In this document: positions 51,801 to 64,000 of the stretch, in pieces
How the letters are laid out: each line of letters begins with the position of its first letter
Numbering within the stretch: the stretch's first letter is position 1
DNA from: Dipetalonema caudispina
Taxonomy: Eukaryota; Nematoda; Chromadorea; Rhabditida; Onchocercidae
Direction: 5' to 3'
Assembly (NCBI GenBank): GCA_013365325.1
Contig: JABVXV010000041.1
Location: 1-64,000 of the forward strand
DNA: 64,000 nt
Notes under the pieces: model-generated
Seen by the model: the letters and a program-made list of their open reading frames with translations, nothing else
The model's database searches: none
What the model was told of the DNA's origin: nothing
Translations under genes and position numbers: made by a program

Positions 51801-53137
51801 TTGTTGGATTTGACTTCTTCTTTGTTTCATCGAAATCATTTGCAATTGCGTGGTTTAACATTTCTGTGTGAATTGAATCTTTGCTAGCCTTCGTCCTAGC
51901 AAATCACAATTTTGTATTTCAAATCCAAATTTCCATTCACGTTACGCCAAAAAAGCAGTTTTTCTATTGCAGCTTCTTGCAAATGATGCCAATTCTCACA
52001 CTCTCGGAAACCTACCACTGCATCACCAGGATATGGCTACCACTTTTGTTGGTAATTTTCTACCTTCTATTTTATTTCCAAATTTGTTTCATCCTAGCTT
52101 TTTCAAACCTCACCCCACGCAAAAAATATATGTAAAATTCTCTTGATCTAAAAGCTCTTCCGTAATCAATATTGGATTTAAACTTCCGGATCAAATTCAA
52201 ATCAAATTTTCCAGGACCAGGAGAACCTGAGACAGTAATATCTCAAAGATTCATTGCTGCATTAACTTTCATTTCCCATCATCTCCATATTTTTTCCTTA
52301 ATGGCTATGACGGTAATGTTTGATTTCAACTACTTTTTTGTGTGTAGTTACCTTCTTCAAATGCATTAGTTTTTCAGTGAATTTTAATTATTAGGCATAT
52401 CTTCAAATATGATTCAATGTTAATCATGCCTTCAAAGCTCATTTTAATTTTAGCTCGATTATAATTAAAACATATAGGTGTGATTCATATTTGATTTCGT
52501 ACTTGCTTAACAAATATAATCGAGAAAGTGGTCAGGAAGCTTTTTAGTGCGATCCCTGATTGAAAGATTGTGAGAAATCGCCTTATGCATATGGTCCAAA
52601 GTCCGGAATATCTAGTCAGCGGTCAGAATACTCACTTCATAATGTCACTGTTTAAATATTCTTTCAGTTTTGGGCTCTTCTCTACCATTCGGTGTTTGGT
52701 CTCGTATTTTTAGTAGAAGTTTGCATTATTTTGGTTTTCAAGAACACACGTGCTATGGCACTTCGAGCATCACCACCACTCATAGCATCTGTTGAAGTTT
52801 GTGTTTTTTTTTATAATAGAATTTAAATGATTTTTTTACCGTTTGTTTTGAATGAAGCCTGAGAATTGAGTACATTTGAGGAAGTATCATCTGAAATGTT
52901 TGATTATTAATTTATGAGTGGCTAAGTATCGACGAATGAAAGTTCGATATAATTTAAGCATTTTATTCATCCGTTTCAAAATATATAATATAACTTTTGG
53001 TTTAGTTCCTACTTGTTGCACAGTATGTATGTAGTATGGATGTTAAACATGAGCTGCCGCAGTCAGACTATTCGGAACTTGTCGGTTTCATTTTTGCTCC
53101 CAGTCGAACTGCAGCATTCATTACTCTTCTGGCGAAG
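48900..53137 (+). CDS. pezo-1: PIEZO exons 1-11 (distal blade)
   Basis: Exons: 48900-48963, 49092-49362, 49909-50073, 50157-50265, 50427-50629, 50950-51160, 51537-51659, 51973-52051, 52215-52312, 52668-52796 and 53006-53137. They encode the first transmembrane helical units, about 528 residues. Exons 6, 7 and 8 (ending SSMHEE; beginning [10 protein letters not shown]; beginning LLANDANSH) encode a hydrophilic intracellular stretch. Exon 7 is 123 bases and bounded by phase-0 introns, so it could be skipped without a frame change. Exon 11 contains [13 protein letters not shown] and FITLLAK. Confidence 0.92.
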
Positions 53138-56100
53138 GTTTGCTCTTTGCTCGTCTGTTGGGTAGAATGTTTTGCATATTCTTCAGTTTGAAAAACATCA
53201 AAAAAGTTTATTTATTTTCTTTGGATCCTGTTTAAAGGACGTCAACAGTTTGTGAAAAATGATGGAATGAGTTAATAACTGAACGACTGACGAAGAGTAA
53301 GAGGGTGGAGCAGTGTTGAATAATTTAACCAATGGAAGGAATTTATTGCATGCATTCCTGCATGGTAAATACAAAAATCAATATGTAAGCAAAAGACAAA
53401 TGACTGTATGATAGAAGTTCCGTAAAAGGACGTGGGGAGGAGTAAAAGAGGTCTCTGGAAGCAATGAAACAGCGGAGAAAGGCCATTCGTGCATGATCCG
53501 ATTGCTTTTGAATTTACTGTTTTTTTTTCTATGCATGAATTAGCTTGAAGCATAGAAGCTAACTTTTGAATACACAAGGATTGTTAGTGGATTTTCTTTT
53601 TTTTTTTTTTTTTGCGCATTTATTTAAAGTGTCCTAAAAGGAGAAGCGGTAAATCGGTGAGAGAAGCCAAAAAAACAAACGGTTTTTACTTTTGTAGGAA
53701 AGCGGATGAGGTCTACTGGTATAAGTTAAAGTAATTTAAAATTCTACATTTTTTATAATTAGTCTTTGATTAATACTTTGTAGATTTGAAAAAATTTTCA
53801 GCTTGTTTTATCTTAAGTTTCGGAAGGCTTTCAAAAACACTGATTTTGTTTATATAATTTTGACTTCTGCAACCCAACTACCGATGTTCATTATCGTTTG
53901 ATAAATAATGCTTGAGACCGTGATAATTAAATGTACTATAGTACGCTGCAATCTATGCTTGTAAGCACTAGAATTTTTTTCATCTTGAAGATGGTTAAAG
54001 CACCCAGCGGCTATGTAAGTCAGATCATACTATATCATATTTCTGAGATTTTAACAGTTTTAAATAGTTGTGGATTTCGAAGCTAGTTGTTCCTTTTTTC
54101 TTCGGTTTTCCTTTAAATGTATATTTTTCCGTTATTTTTTTTAATTTTTTCGTAGATGGCTTACGGAAGTTTATCCTTTTTCAGGGTTTATTAACCCTAC
54201 CGTTGTTTGCACTACTTCGACTATATCTTCGTGAGAAATACAACCGTTCAACCAGAGCTGATGAACAAGAACAAATATGTGGTATTTATTCAACAACTCG
54301 TCCTATTGGCATATCTGATAATGTGGCAGTGCCATCTCAAGTAAGTTTAAAAGGTTGACTTAGTTTTCTTAACTCTCAACAACTCTCATTAATGGCGGAT
54401 CATGTATCCTTATATAATTTATAGCTTTTTTGAATAATATACACATATATTTGGCAGATTTTGGTGTGAATGTGGGACAAATAGTTTTAACAGGTGTTTC
54501 TAGTCTGTCCTCTAACTTGAATCGTTTTCCCTTGCAGTAATAGGGTATCTTACTACATTGTTACTGGTTTTAACACTCTGCATCTTTTATACTCCGGTTT
54601 TTTTACATTTAATACGTCTATCGCTTTATCACTTGATTTAAAAAAAAACTTTTATTAAGATTTTGATTCTCTTTTATGCAAGCAATTTTGCAATTTTCAG
54701 GTCTGGTTTACGGATCTAAAATGAAAGTGATTTTATTAAACTTGATAATTTGATTAGTTTTTTGTTTGCTAAAGATAGTGGTTTGATTGTTTGATTATTT
54801 GTTGCAGAGTGCATCAGTGGCTGTTAGAGTTGTTGCGAAGTACTGGATTTTCGTTGTCAGTTTTGTTTTGCTCATTATTTCAATCCATTCACCACCAGTT
54901 CTGTATACTGTCGGTTTTTTCATATCATTCAGTGTGCTAATTGTCCTGCTGCTGGTATGTTTTTCTCCTTTTTTAACAGTTGGGATTTTAACATCATTAA
55001 CTCAAATTTCATTCTATTCATATTCAAAGTTAATTCTTATTTTTTCAATTCAAAAAGTAAATATTGCTATTCACTTTCGATTAATCTCGTTTAAAAAAAG
55101 ATTTTCTCTCAATGATGGAATCAAAAGAATAATGTTCATTTAGACACTATTAGGTGACTCAGAGTCCAGTAAGAAAGTTGAACATAATGTATTCGTATTC
55201 TCGAAAGGATTTTTTGGAGTCATTGACATTTTGTGATAGAATGCTGCAGAGCAAATGAAACATTTACTTAATGGAAAATAAAAATCTAAAATTAACGATA
55301 ATTTCCTGAAAAGCATTCACCAGAATGGTAAAACTAAGATTTTTAAGCCGAGCAGAGCAATAATTTACATATATTAAACTTCATAGTTATGTGTTGTTTT
55401 GCACATGGTATAACCATACGAACAGATGGAAATCTAAAAATAGTAATTTTTCACATGGTGTTACTGTTTAACTTGTTGTTTTATCACTGGGTAGTAATAC
55501 ATCGGTTTTTGAATTTTTTTAGTGCTCGGTACTCAATGCTCATTTCCGAAATATCCTCTATTAATTAATTGTGTAGGTGAAAAATAAAATCTAATGATTT
55601 TTGGTCCAGTTCAATTTATTTTCCTTTTTCTGTAAAATAACTCTTGTGAGAGTTTACGTTGTGTTTTTTCTATCAGTCTACTAAATGTATTTTGACATAA
55701 AATGCTACAGTTTCTCTTTTTCAGTCTTCTTTTGGCTATTTACGGCATCTCTTATACAGTTACTTTACATTCCTGACGATATACTCATCAGCTGTGATAA
55801 TAGTTCTGTATTGTTATCAGTTCCCACCAATACCGTCGATCTGGCAGAAGGCAACAGGACTTAGTGATCGGTGGAATCACGATATAGGCTTAATCAATTA
55901 CAGACAAGAAGGAGAGCGAGGGTAAGAATTGTTTTTGCGTCTGATTCTAGTTTCATCCTGAAACCGGAATCAGTCAGATAGGTATTTCTGCTGTTCGTTA
56001 GTCTATACCACTTAGTTGTTATATTATGGTTTTACCAGTATTCGTATACAACGATATTCAAGTATTCATTTTCAGATCTTTATTAATTCATTTGATTGGA

Positions 56101-59100
56101 CCAATTTCACTTTTCATAGTGACTATGTTATATTTGAAATTCTTTTATGATCTGTGGTGTCCTTTCGTTACCGCTATTCCGAATGCCACTGATAATGATA
56201 TAGCTACAGGAATTTCTAATGGTAAGTTGTTTTGATATAGTTTCTTTAGCTTATTCTGCACAGATTTCTCGGTGTTGTGCTATTGTTATTTTAAAGATTT
56301 CATGCATGTAGGTTATTTATTTAATTACAGAACAACGGAGTTCTTATGCAAAAGTGAAGCATATCGCAGAATGCATGATGGAAACGTTATGGAATATTGC
56401 AGAAGCTCATGTGGCTAAGCTTGTCATGTTTATCTTAGTTATTGTTGCTGTCAACGATGTAAGTTTATTTTTTATCTAAAACCTATCGGATTTATCATCT
56501 AAAAGTTACAAATAATAACAGCATATAGTTTTTGTCTAATTCTGGTGGAGCGACTTACGGTTTCTTAACTTTTGCTAGTGAAAAATTTTAAATTCTAAAC
56601 CTTTTTTGCTTAAGATTTTTATTTGTTAGTGACGACTGTTAGTTAGGTAGAAAATACTTTCCATGCTATACCGTTAAAATTTTTGATGCTCAAATAAAAA
56701 GATGTTTCTGATGTGATCTACTTTCCATCAAAAACTTACACTTTTGCAGATATGCGCCCTCAATTTAACATTAATCATTTTAACTAGCATTGCTGTTTGT
56801 GTTCCGGCACTCTCATCGACTCTTTGTCTGTTGTTATGTTTATTCATATCAGCATTTGTCACTATTAGAATGGTCTTCCAGGTTAATTTCTTGCTCTGTT
56901 CGAACATTCTCCGGATTTGCAAAATACGTTAATGTGTTTATGTGAAATATGTGTTTTGTTTCAAGAAATATTGGAATGGCTAAACTTGCAGATGCATTTT
57001 GTGGTGGAGAAACCGTTACCAATATATTCGGAAAAATTGATGTGCAATTCATCTGAGTACACTTTGGATGCAACGGCATACTGGCTTGGTTTTCGGAAAG
57101 TACCGATCATTAGAAATTATGTTGGTGTAAGTGGAGATTTTGTTATATTTCATATAATTGTGAATTATGGACATTATATTCAAACTAACTCTTGGACATT
57201 ATCGCTATCCTCAAACATAGCTAGATTTTACATGGTTTACATCATTTCTTTTGTAGGGTTTAATCGTTGCTTTATTAGCACTAGCATTACAAGCGATTGT
57301 TATCTATCGCCAGCAGTATAAACGTTTGATATCCGGAACGAGTGCTCCACCTCGTGGATTGGTGTTTCCGGAAGCAAATCCCAATAATTGGGATACTAAT
57401 CTGGTTGATATGATCAAGTTCTTTTTGAATTATGGGTTCTATAAATTCGGTTTAGAGGTACTTGTTTTATTTTGATAGATTTTAACTCTGTTATCAGTAT
57501 GTAAACTTGCATCCTATATATATACACATATGTACATGTATATAAATGTGTATGTATAGGTATGTCTCGATTCACTTTCAAAATAGAATGCCTTGGCTTC
57601 TTGGTTCAGTAAACTTCCACTTTATAACCACTTAGTAAGGGATCTTACACTACGATATTGAGGATGTTTCTTTTCTTAAAGCGATTATTTCAAAGAGATG
57701 AATGTGGGAAATGTAAGATGAAAGCGATTTCCCTTCTAATTCTGTGGTTATGGTATAAAAAAATTTGTAAATTCTTGATCAGAAATAAATGCTCGAAGCT
57801 AATAATGATTGTAATGTTGGGGCGAAAGCAGTGGCAAGTTATAATAAAATGTGTGGAGATATTGAGCATCTCCTAGTCCAATAGATAAAAACTATAACAC
57901 TCTATTAACTATAGCACTGGTTTCGGGGTAGGTTTAAGTAACAGTAAGATGAGTAGCAATAATATTGTTTTGAAAGTTCTTTTTTTTTGCGAAATTCAGT
58001 AAGGTTTAAAAACTGAAGTTATCAATGATGATGATGGTCGTGGTGGCATGGATACGAATGGATTTGCTGGCAACGCTTCTTCTTATTTGGTTAATGGTCT
58101 TCGTGTTCAGCTCTCGTGTAACTTGTCGTTGTTTATGGCCTGTGTTCCTCCTTTATCTTGCCGTTCTGTTTCCCTTACAGTATGCCTTCTACGTTGGCTT
58201 GCCACCATCCCTCTGTTTCGGTATGTGTTTCCATTATTTTATTTTAAATTGGAAATATTAAAAAAAGTTCAGTTTTTTAATAGTATCTTTCGCAGTTTTG
58301 ATTTTATATCATTAAATGGTTTTCGTTTTTTCCATTTCCTTTTTTGATTTTTTGGTATTCATTTCTCGTGTTGCTTTTTTTAATTCCATCATGAGAAATT
58401 CTGGAAATACGTCGAAAATAGTGTATGTATTTCTGCTTCCTATTTGAGGACTTTACAGATTATCCGTGGAGCCGCTGGTTATCAAATCCATTGCAAAATG
58501 ATAATTTGATATTTTGGTTGGATTTGGCTAGTTATCGTTTTGAGTTAGATGCAGGGAAGTCAGTGGCTGACTTCCTCCTCCTGTTGATGGTTGCTTGTCA
58601 GGTAAATATTATTCGTATTGATTTCCAGATTTTCAGAAATTCTATATTTTTTCTCTTTTATCCACTTCAGGAGTACGCTTTTCGAAATGAAAGTAGTTCA
58701 CCAGCAGGTGACAATGAGTCTATTTATGCTAACAGCGGACGCTATGGTCTGAAACGAGATAATCCAACATATGATTTCATTGCTCAACAACAGTCAGTGT
58801 TTTGTTCCAAAAAACTTCTTTCTATTGACTTTCTTAGAATTTGATGTATTAACTGAACAGCTTGACGTATGCATTATTTATGCTAAAAAATTTTTTCAGG
58901 AGTTGTGTTGACTTCTTGAAAATAATTGTCTTCATGTATGGGCACTGGATAACTATTGTAATGGTGTTAGTGGCTGGGCTAGGTGGAGTGTCTTTATTCG
59001 CCCTTGGTTATATTATTTTGGCGTTTTGGATACTTTGGCAAGGAACAAGTTTGTATGTTATGCCAGATTATCGGAAGACCCTCAAACGGTGGAACTTACT

Positions 59101-62100
59101 GTTGTACTATACAGTATTTGTCATGTTTTGTAAAGTTGCCTTACAGGTAATTGTTTTTGGATTTCATGATATATTTCCGTGTTCCATCAGAATAACTTGG
59201 GACTTTATTGATATGATCTTGATTATTAAGATATGATAGCAGTCAGGCAGAACCATGTTAAGTTTATCCATTTTAGGTCTACTTCCATTTTCTGCTTGGC
59301 ATTCCACTACCCGCATTTACCTTATATAGTCACTTTCTTTTGGATACCACCCAGCAGTGCTTTAGTTAGCGAGACAAGAAGTATGACTTGCCCAACAAAT
59401 CTTACTTTTCCATGTGATTTCGATTATATTCGATATGGCTGATATTAGGTTTATAATTCGCTTTTCTTTGTGGTTGCGAAAGGACACCTAGAATTCTTTG
59501 TTTTATTATCTCTATTAATTCCTGCCTTTTAACTTAGGTGTAAGGATAAGGTTTGGTAATATTTTTCTAGAAATTGCCCTACTTTTATTATCGTATCAGC
59601 TAGCAGTACTTTATGACATGATATCTGTGGTCAGATTTTGCTACGTATATCTACATATTGACTGAAACAGGATTTCCTGTTGACTTCTAGATTGTAGCCT
59701 TCAACCTTCGGATATACCTGACGACATTCTGCTGCATTTAAAGGGCTTTTTTCCTTACTTCTTTGAAAAGTTAACGACTGAATGCTGCTCACTGTCAGAA
59801 ATATTCAAAAATACCCCTGATTTCCAACGTTCAAGCTTTGCCGATGAGAACTTTGCATGAAGGATTTTATGCCAGTACTAACGTTCCAGCCCTCTATGGC
59901 TTGCTTGATGGAGTAGAACTCCGTTGCAGTTCGCAACGGAGTTCTACTCCTTCTATCGTCATTTGTTTAGATCGGTTTTTATTGAACATTTCTGAACAGA
60001 TTTGGAAGTTCCGTTGCTCTATTAGAGACTCTAAAGAATTAATATGTCATTTTCTATAAATTTTTTATAAATAACTTTCTGAATTTCAGATCTTCGCATG
60101 TGCTTTTGTCCATATGCTGATAGAAACAGATCTCTGTTGCATTCGTCAGTTATTCAGTATTGTTTGTGTAAGCATAATTCCTGGAAGAATAAGCAATTAT
60201 TACTTACCCAGTGAACGTAAGTTATTAAATTCAAATTTCTGAGTTTAAAGTTTTCAAATTGCTTGTTGTTGAAATGCATTATTTTTTTTCTTCAGAACAA
60301 GAATTCGACAGAGGTTGTGCTGTCCAAAAGTCGGAAACACAGATAGGCTTTGATACATTTGCGTTTGGCCTATTAGTGTTGCAACTTCGAATCTTTAACT
60401 CATGGTATTTCCAACACTGTGTGGTTGAGTACCGATCTGAAGCCGTTTTAATGAATCGGTATTGTCTGGTTTTCGAATATATGAGAACATCTAGGAATGT
60501 TTGAATTAAATGATTTAAATTAGATCTTTTTTTCAATTAATCGAACTTTTTCCTTTCCAGTGGCGCGATTCTTCAAGACCAGCTTATTGAGAGAGAAATG
60601 ATAGAACAGAAGAAACAGCAAGAGAAGAAATTCAGAAATATTAAAATGCGTACGGAGCAAATTCGTAAAGACTATGAGAAACGTTTAAGCAAAGCTGGTG
60701 CTTTTGTACCACAAACATATGGCCAAGGTATGTTATTTTTCCTGGAGTTTTTCGGTTTTTACTTGAGTTTTCTGGATTGAATGCGGCGTGGATCTGTTAA
60801 CTTTTTTTGATACTGGGTTTTCGTCTCAGATATGCCTATGCTGTAATTATCATTTGAAGGCCATTTTGACTCATGTAATATTTTGACTCATGTTCTTGAA
60901 AGCTAGTTTGTTTCATAATACTCTTTTTATTAAATAATAATTTCGTTGCTAAAAAGATTCTTAAAACTTTTGAATTTTCGAATGAAGACTTCAGAATCGT
61001 TTACTGGGAAGATGTACGGTGGAATTTCTATCTGATTTTGCTAATTTTTTTTTCGAGAACTTGAATTGTTTCTCTAGGAGCAGTTTCGAATTTCTGTAAC
61101 TACTGATCTCATAGTTGAATTTTTAAACACCCTTTACATTTAACATTTTTGAAAAGTTTCCAGTTTTTAAATCTCAGTTTTCTGTTCTTTTTCGTCTTGC
61201 ATTTGGGTGCAGATTTTTTTGGTTGCTGTTTTGTCCTCACCGATTTTATCGCGCTTTGAAATTCAGGTGTCGAATTTCCAGTACCACCGATTTATCATTA
61301 TCTGTGTATTTGTTCATCAGCATCATAACTTTTGGAGTTGAATAGAACTTTGTGTTTCATCTACTAGAAATTTTATGGTGACATAAAAATTTGGAAGAAC
61401 ATTACCCAGTAATTTTAACATTTTTGCAATCGTCTTCACTTTCTACCGCTGTTTTTTATTCGTTTTAAACTCAGCAGTATTACTAACTTTATAAATATAG
61501 TTGTATCAAAAAAGCATTTAGTTCGTCATGATGTGAATATACTTTTTGTTAGGGTATGAATTTTAGTGTTTGGACAATATTTCATTTTTGTATAATTCAA
61601 CCAGTGTTTCGTTCTTTACAAATCCATTGTTATTGTGTTTGGTGTGTCCAGGAATTGAGGCGCATTATCCGAACAATCCTAATCCTTGGTATAGGCTGAA
61701 CGATGCGCGTGAACGTTTTGACTACCGAATGCTTGGTTTGTTTTGAAAAAATCCCTCTGCATACGTTGCTTGGCCTTTTGTTTACATAATCATGCTTCTA
61801 ACAGCATACCCTTTTTACCTAACAATCATACATGTTAACTTATCTAACCAATTCAAGTTCGCTTCACTTTTTTGAACCAACGCATCTGTCAAACATTATT
61901 CTTGAAGCAGTTGCTCTACCTTCTATTTTTATTTTCAGTCTTTCTTGTCGATGTTGTGCACTTACTGTTGAACATTCTGGTGATGTTCAGTTTTTCTTAA
62001 ATCTTCTGAAACGAAGAGAAGTCAAAACATTCATCTCAGAATCAACGAAAATGACTACTTTCAAAGCCAACTTGAGTACTCTGCATAGAAGCTGTCAATA

Positions 62101-63910
62101 CAACAAAACTTTATTTCACATTTTCAGCTAAAAGAGCCGGTGATTATTATATGTTCGAATATGATCCATCAGAGGATGCATTGGAAGAACCAGTAGAAAC
62201 ATTTGTTCCAGAGGTGACACCAGGAGCTGGCGATTTTAACAAATTGGATCCTGCTCAGGTTATTTTATTGTGCACTAGGATTTATCTTTTTAGAAATTGC
62301 TGAGTCGGAAATATTGTGAGTATATTTGCGTCAGTTCTTTAAGTTCTGAACAAGCATACATGTGTATCCATATCATCTCCTTCACATTTTTGAGCCCACG
62401 CGGAAAGTGTGATTTTAGCTGATGCATACAGCTATGCAACATGATCTTGATTTGGCTCAAACGTTGGATGCTGTTAATTCGGCCGAACGAATTGAAACTG
62501 ATGAAGAAAAGCGTATGATCAAAGCTGTTTCGGACGAAATAAAATCACTCCAACAAGAGGCAGCAGTGACGAAATTATCAGTCGATGAAGAACCGAAGTC
62601 TGGTATGCTTCCCCGTTAATTTCTAAACTATTGATAACATAAATGAGTTTCCATCAATCAACGTTTTTAATGTTTCCTGGAGTTCAGCTGTATAATCTTT
62701 TCTAGTTGTACTGCTTTACTGTGACATAGTGAAATACCTGACAATTTCATGTTAACTGCTTAGATAGCTTTTGCTTTGGAAAATTTCATATTTTGGATTG
62801 CTTATATGGTTATTAGAATTCTAATGTGGGGGTTTTCAGAAGGACAAATTGTAGCGGGTTTACGTTTTCTGCAGAAAATCTTTACTTCTGCCCTCGGTTG
62901 GTTTGCCGCTTTTCTAAACCGTAGATCTCGTGAACATCGATATGTTGCTTATGTCCTTGGCAAAGAAAAAGAGAAGTTAAAAGAAAGGCTGAAACAGGTA
63001 CCCGTTTTATTATAGTTTTTGAAAAGCTTTTTAGCCTACTCATCATTAGAGTTTTTAAACATTTTTCCCAAACTTATTTTTCTGTTGAATTTGTCACATG
63101 CAGGAATCTTTCGAAAAACTTGGTCAGGTAAAAGTTAGTTGGCTTTCGGAGAAACTACTGGTGGTATTGCATTCATTTCCAGTAAGCTTGACATAAAATA
63201 ATTCTCAGCTTTTAATCGTTATTATTTGCTTGAAGTAGCTTTGAATTCTATTTTTTGGAAAAGTGTTGGATGTTGAAGATATTGTCTTAAAGGTTGCAGG
63301 AACCGTTTTGGAAGAATCGCCCACCTTTGTGTTAAAATTTGTGCTTCTATAGCATGAACATGCTATTGCTTGTTGTTGTCATGATTAAATCAAAACTGTA
63401 ACTTGTTAGAAATAATAGCTGTAGTGATACTTCACGACTCATTGGTTTGTAGAACACGAGAGGGTAAGCTTCTGAAACTTCAGAATTGGAACATCCTGTA
63501 GGCTGCTCAAATACTAAACATTACTGTTGTCAGTGTCAATTTAATCGTGGTGTGGATATAAATTCGTAAATTTATTTTGCGGATTGATTCAAACTTAAAA
63601 GATTCTGGTTTGAATAGCTAAGATTTTACAACTTGGATTTTTCGAAATTAGTGTATATCATTATTAAGGGTTCGCTGGTGGAGGAAAAAAGCAAGAATTT
63701 CATCAGATTGCATGAATTGCTTGATGAAAGTTTTTATCAGCTTTTGTTATTTTTGATCAGTTTTTCTGGATATTTTGGTCTTTCCTAAATTGTAATCCCG
63801 TCTACATCATTTTAGCCACTGGTGGATGCTTCCAGATCAGTGCTTGACGTTCGACAAGAATTTAATCAACAAAATTTACGTTGTGTTACGAGCGAAAGGG
63901 ACATTGAACG
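48900..63910 (+). CDS. pezo-1: PIEZO mechanosensitive cation channel, N-terminal two thirds (3' end outside window)
   Basis: PIEZO forms trimeric, membrane-tension-gated cation channels in the plasma membrane; nematodes have one gene, pezo-1. Thirty-two exons are in the window, all GT-AG and phase-consistent, encoding about 1557 residues of an expected 2400 or so. The start [20 protein letters not shown] followed by [12 protein letters not shown] matches the family N-terminus. The visible part is the curved blade of repeated four-helix membrane units plus the start of the intracellular coiled regions. The beam, anchor, pore helices and extracellular cap should lie to the right. The ATG at 48900 is the first one after a probable trans-splice acceptor. 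Exon blocks are given in the next three entries. Introns run from about 80 bases to 1 kb. Confidence 0.96.
54185..59146 (+). CDS. pezo-1: PIEZO exons 12-23 (middle blade)
   Basis: Exons: 54185-54340, 54808-54954, 55725-55921, 56076-56221, 56331-56458, 56750-56881, 56992-57126, 57257-57457, 58019-58220, 58459-58601, 58671-58792 and 58900-59146. Landmarks that match the family are [15 protein letters not shown] in exon 19, GLPPSLCF joined to DYPWSRWLS across exons 20-21, and [18 protein letters not shown] in exon 23. Exon 20 starts after an unusual AACTGAAG acceptor chosen by phase and family fit. The intron before exon 12 is about 1 kb and contains no extra exon that I can support. Confidence 0.9.
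59910..59950. repeat. Perfect 18-bp inverted repeat with 5-base loop in a PIEZO intron
   Basis: Positions 59910-59927 (GGAGTAGAACTCCGTTGC) are exactly complementary to 59933-59950, with the loop AGTTC between. Two more pairs form after a single mismatch outside the stem. It lies in intron 23 of PIEZO (59147-60089). The RNA of either strand would form a strong hairpin. Confidence 0.95.
60090..63910 (+). CDS. pezo-1: PIEZO exons 24-32 (coiled intracellular region, incomplete)
   Basis: Exons: 60090-60216, 60296-60458, 60561-60727, 61652-61735, 62128-62258, 62419-62602, 62840-62997, 63104-63127 and 63816-63910. Exon 24 carries [13 protein letters not shown], and exons 25-26 carry the Glu/Lys-rich coiled segment ([20 protein letters not shown]). 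Exons 27-28 give the family motif [14 protein letters not shown]. Exon 31 is a 24-base micro-exon if the first donor is used, or 78 bases (to 63181) if the next, stronger donor is used; both keep frame. Exon 32 ends at a GTTATT donor, and the remaining exons are beyond 64 kb. Confidence 0.87.
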
Positions 63911-64000
63911 GTTATTTTGATTTTTTGTTGGAAATTTTACCCTCTACATAAATCCTTCCGAAAATTTTTAATCTTTAGTGTCGTAAATGACTTTAAATGT

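Noticed and set aside
53272..53577. 101-codon minus-strand frame inside a PIEZO intron
   Set aside because: It is antisense within the large intron 11 with no splice support or family resemblance, and its length is not unusual for chance.
54068..54184. Upstream extension of PIEZO exon 12
   Set aside because: The frame is open, but the CTTTTTCAG acceptor at 54184 joins exon 11 in phase and matches the family, whereas the extension adds unaligned low-complexity residues.

Overview
This is nuclear DNA of a nematode, most likely a filarial (clade III) worm. The support is: AT-rich sequence (roughly two thirds A+T by eye); protein genes broken into many short exons by GT-AG introns mostly of 80-700 bases with TTTCAG-type acceptors; acceptor-like sites a few bases upstream of several start codons, as expected for spliced-leader trans-splicing; and predicted proteins that read as worm versions of metazoan families. 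The genus cannot be told from the sequence alone. No prokaryotic, viral or organellar segment was recognised.

Layout, left to right. 1-9.7 kb: gene-poor DNA with a TAT microsatellite at the left edge, poly-A runs and a purine-rich block. 9.7-10.8 kb: the 5' exons of an unidentified minus-strand gene with an acceptor just before its ATG. 11.3-17.7 kb (minus): HYOU1/GRP170, an ER Hsp70-family chaperone and exchange factor, 20 exons. 19.2-21.0 kb (plus): ribosomal protein S2, 7 exons. 21.2-23.7 kb (minus): POFUT2, the ER O-fucosyltransferase, convergent with rps-2. 24.35-26.5 kb (plus): an unrecognised 350-residue protein, head to head with POFUT2. 28.3-31.3 kb (plus): cytohesin, an Arf exchange factor (Sec7 + PH). 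32.3-36.7 kb: A-rich, stop-rich DNA. 36.75-40.4 kb (minus): a strongly diverged importin-alpha-type ARM protein. 40.4-45.9 kb: mostly intergenic, with two doubtful exons. 45.9-46.7 kb (plus): a short R-SNARE (VAMP/synaptobrevin). 48.9-64 kb (plus): the first 32 exons (about 1560 residues) of a PIEZO mechanosensitive channel, running off the right edge before the pore module.

The genes are not one pathway. HYOU1 and POFUT2 both act in the ER lumen, and cytohesin and the VAMP both act in vesicle traffic, but these are broad themes rather than operons. The only operon-like arrangement is HYOU1 followed about 470 bases downstream by the small minus-strand gene. Exon borders were derived by hand from reading-frame continuity, GT-AG sites, phase agreement and family alignment from memory. 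They were checked for frame arithmetic but not against transcripts.
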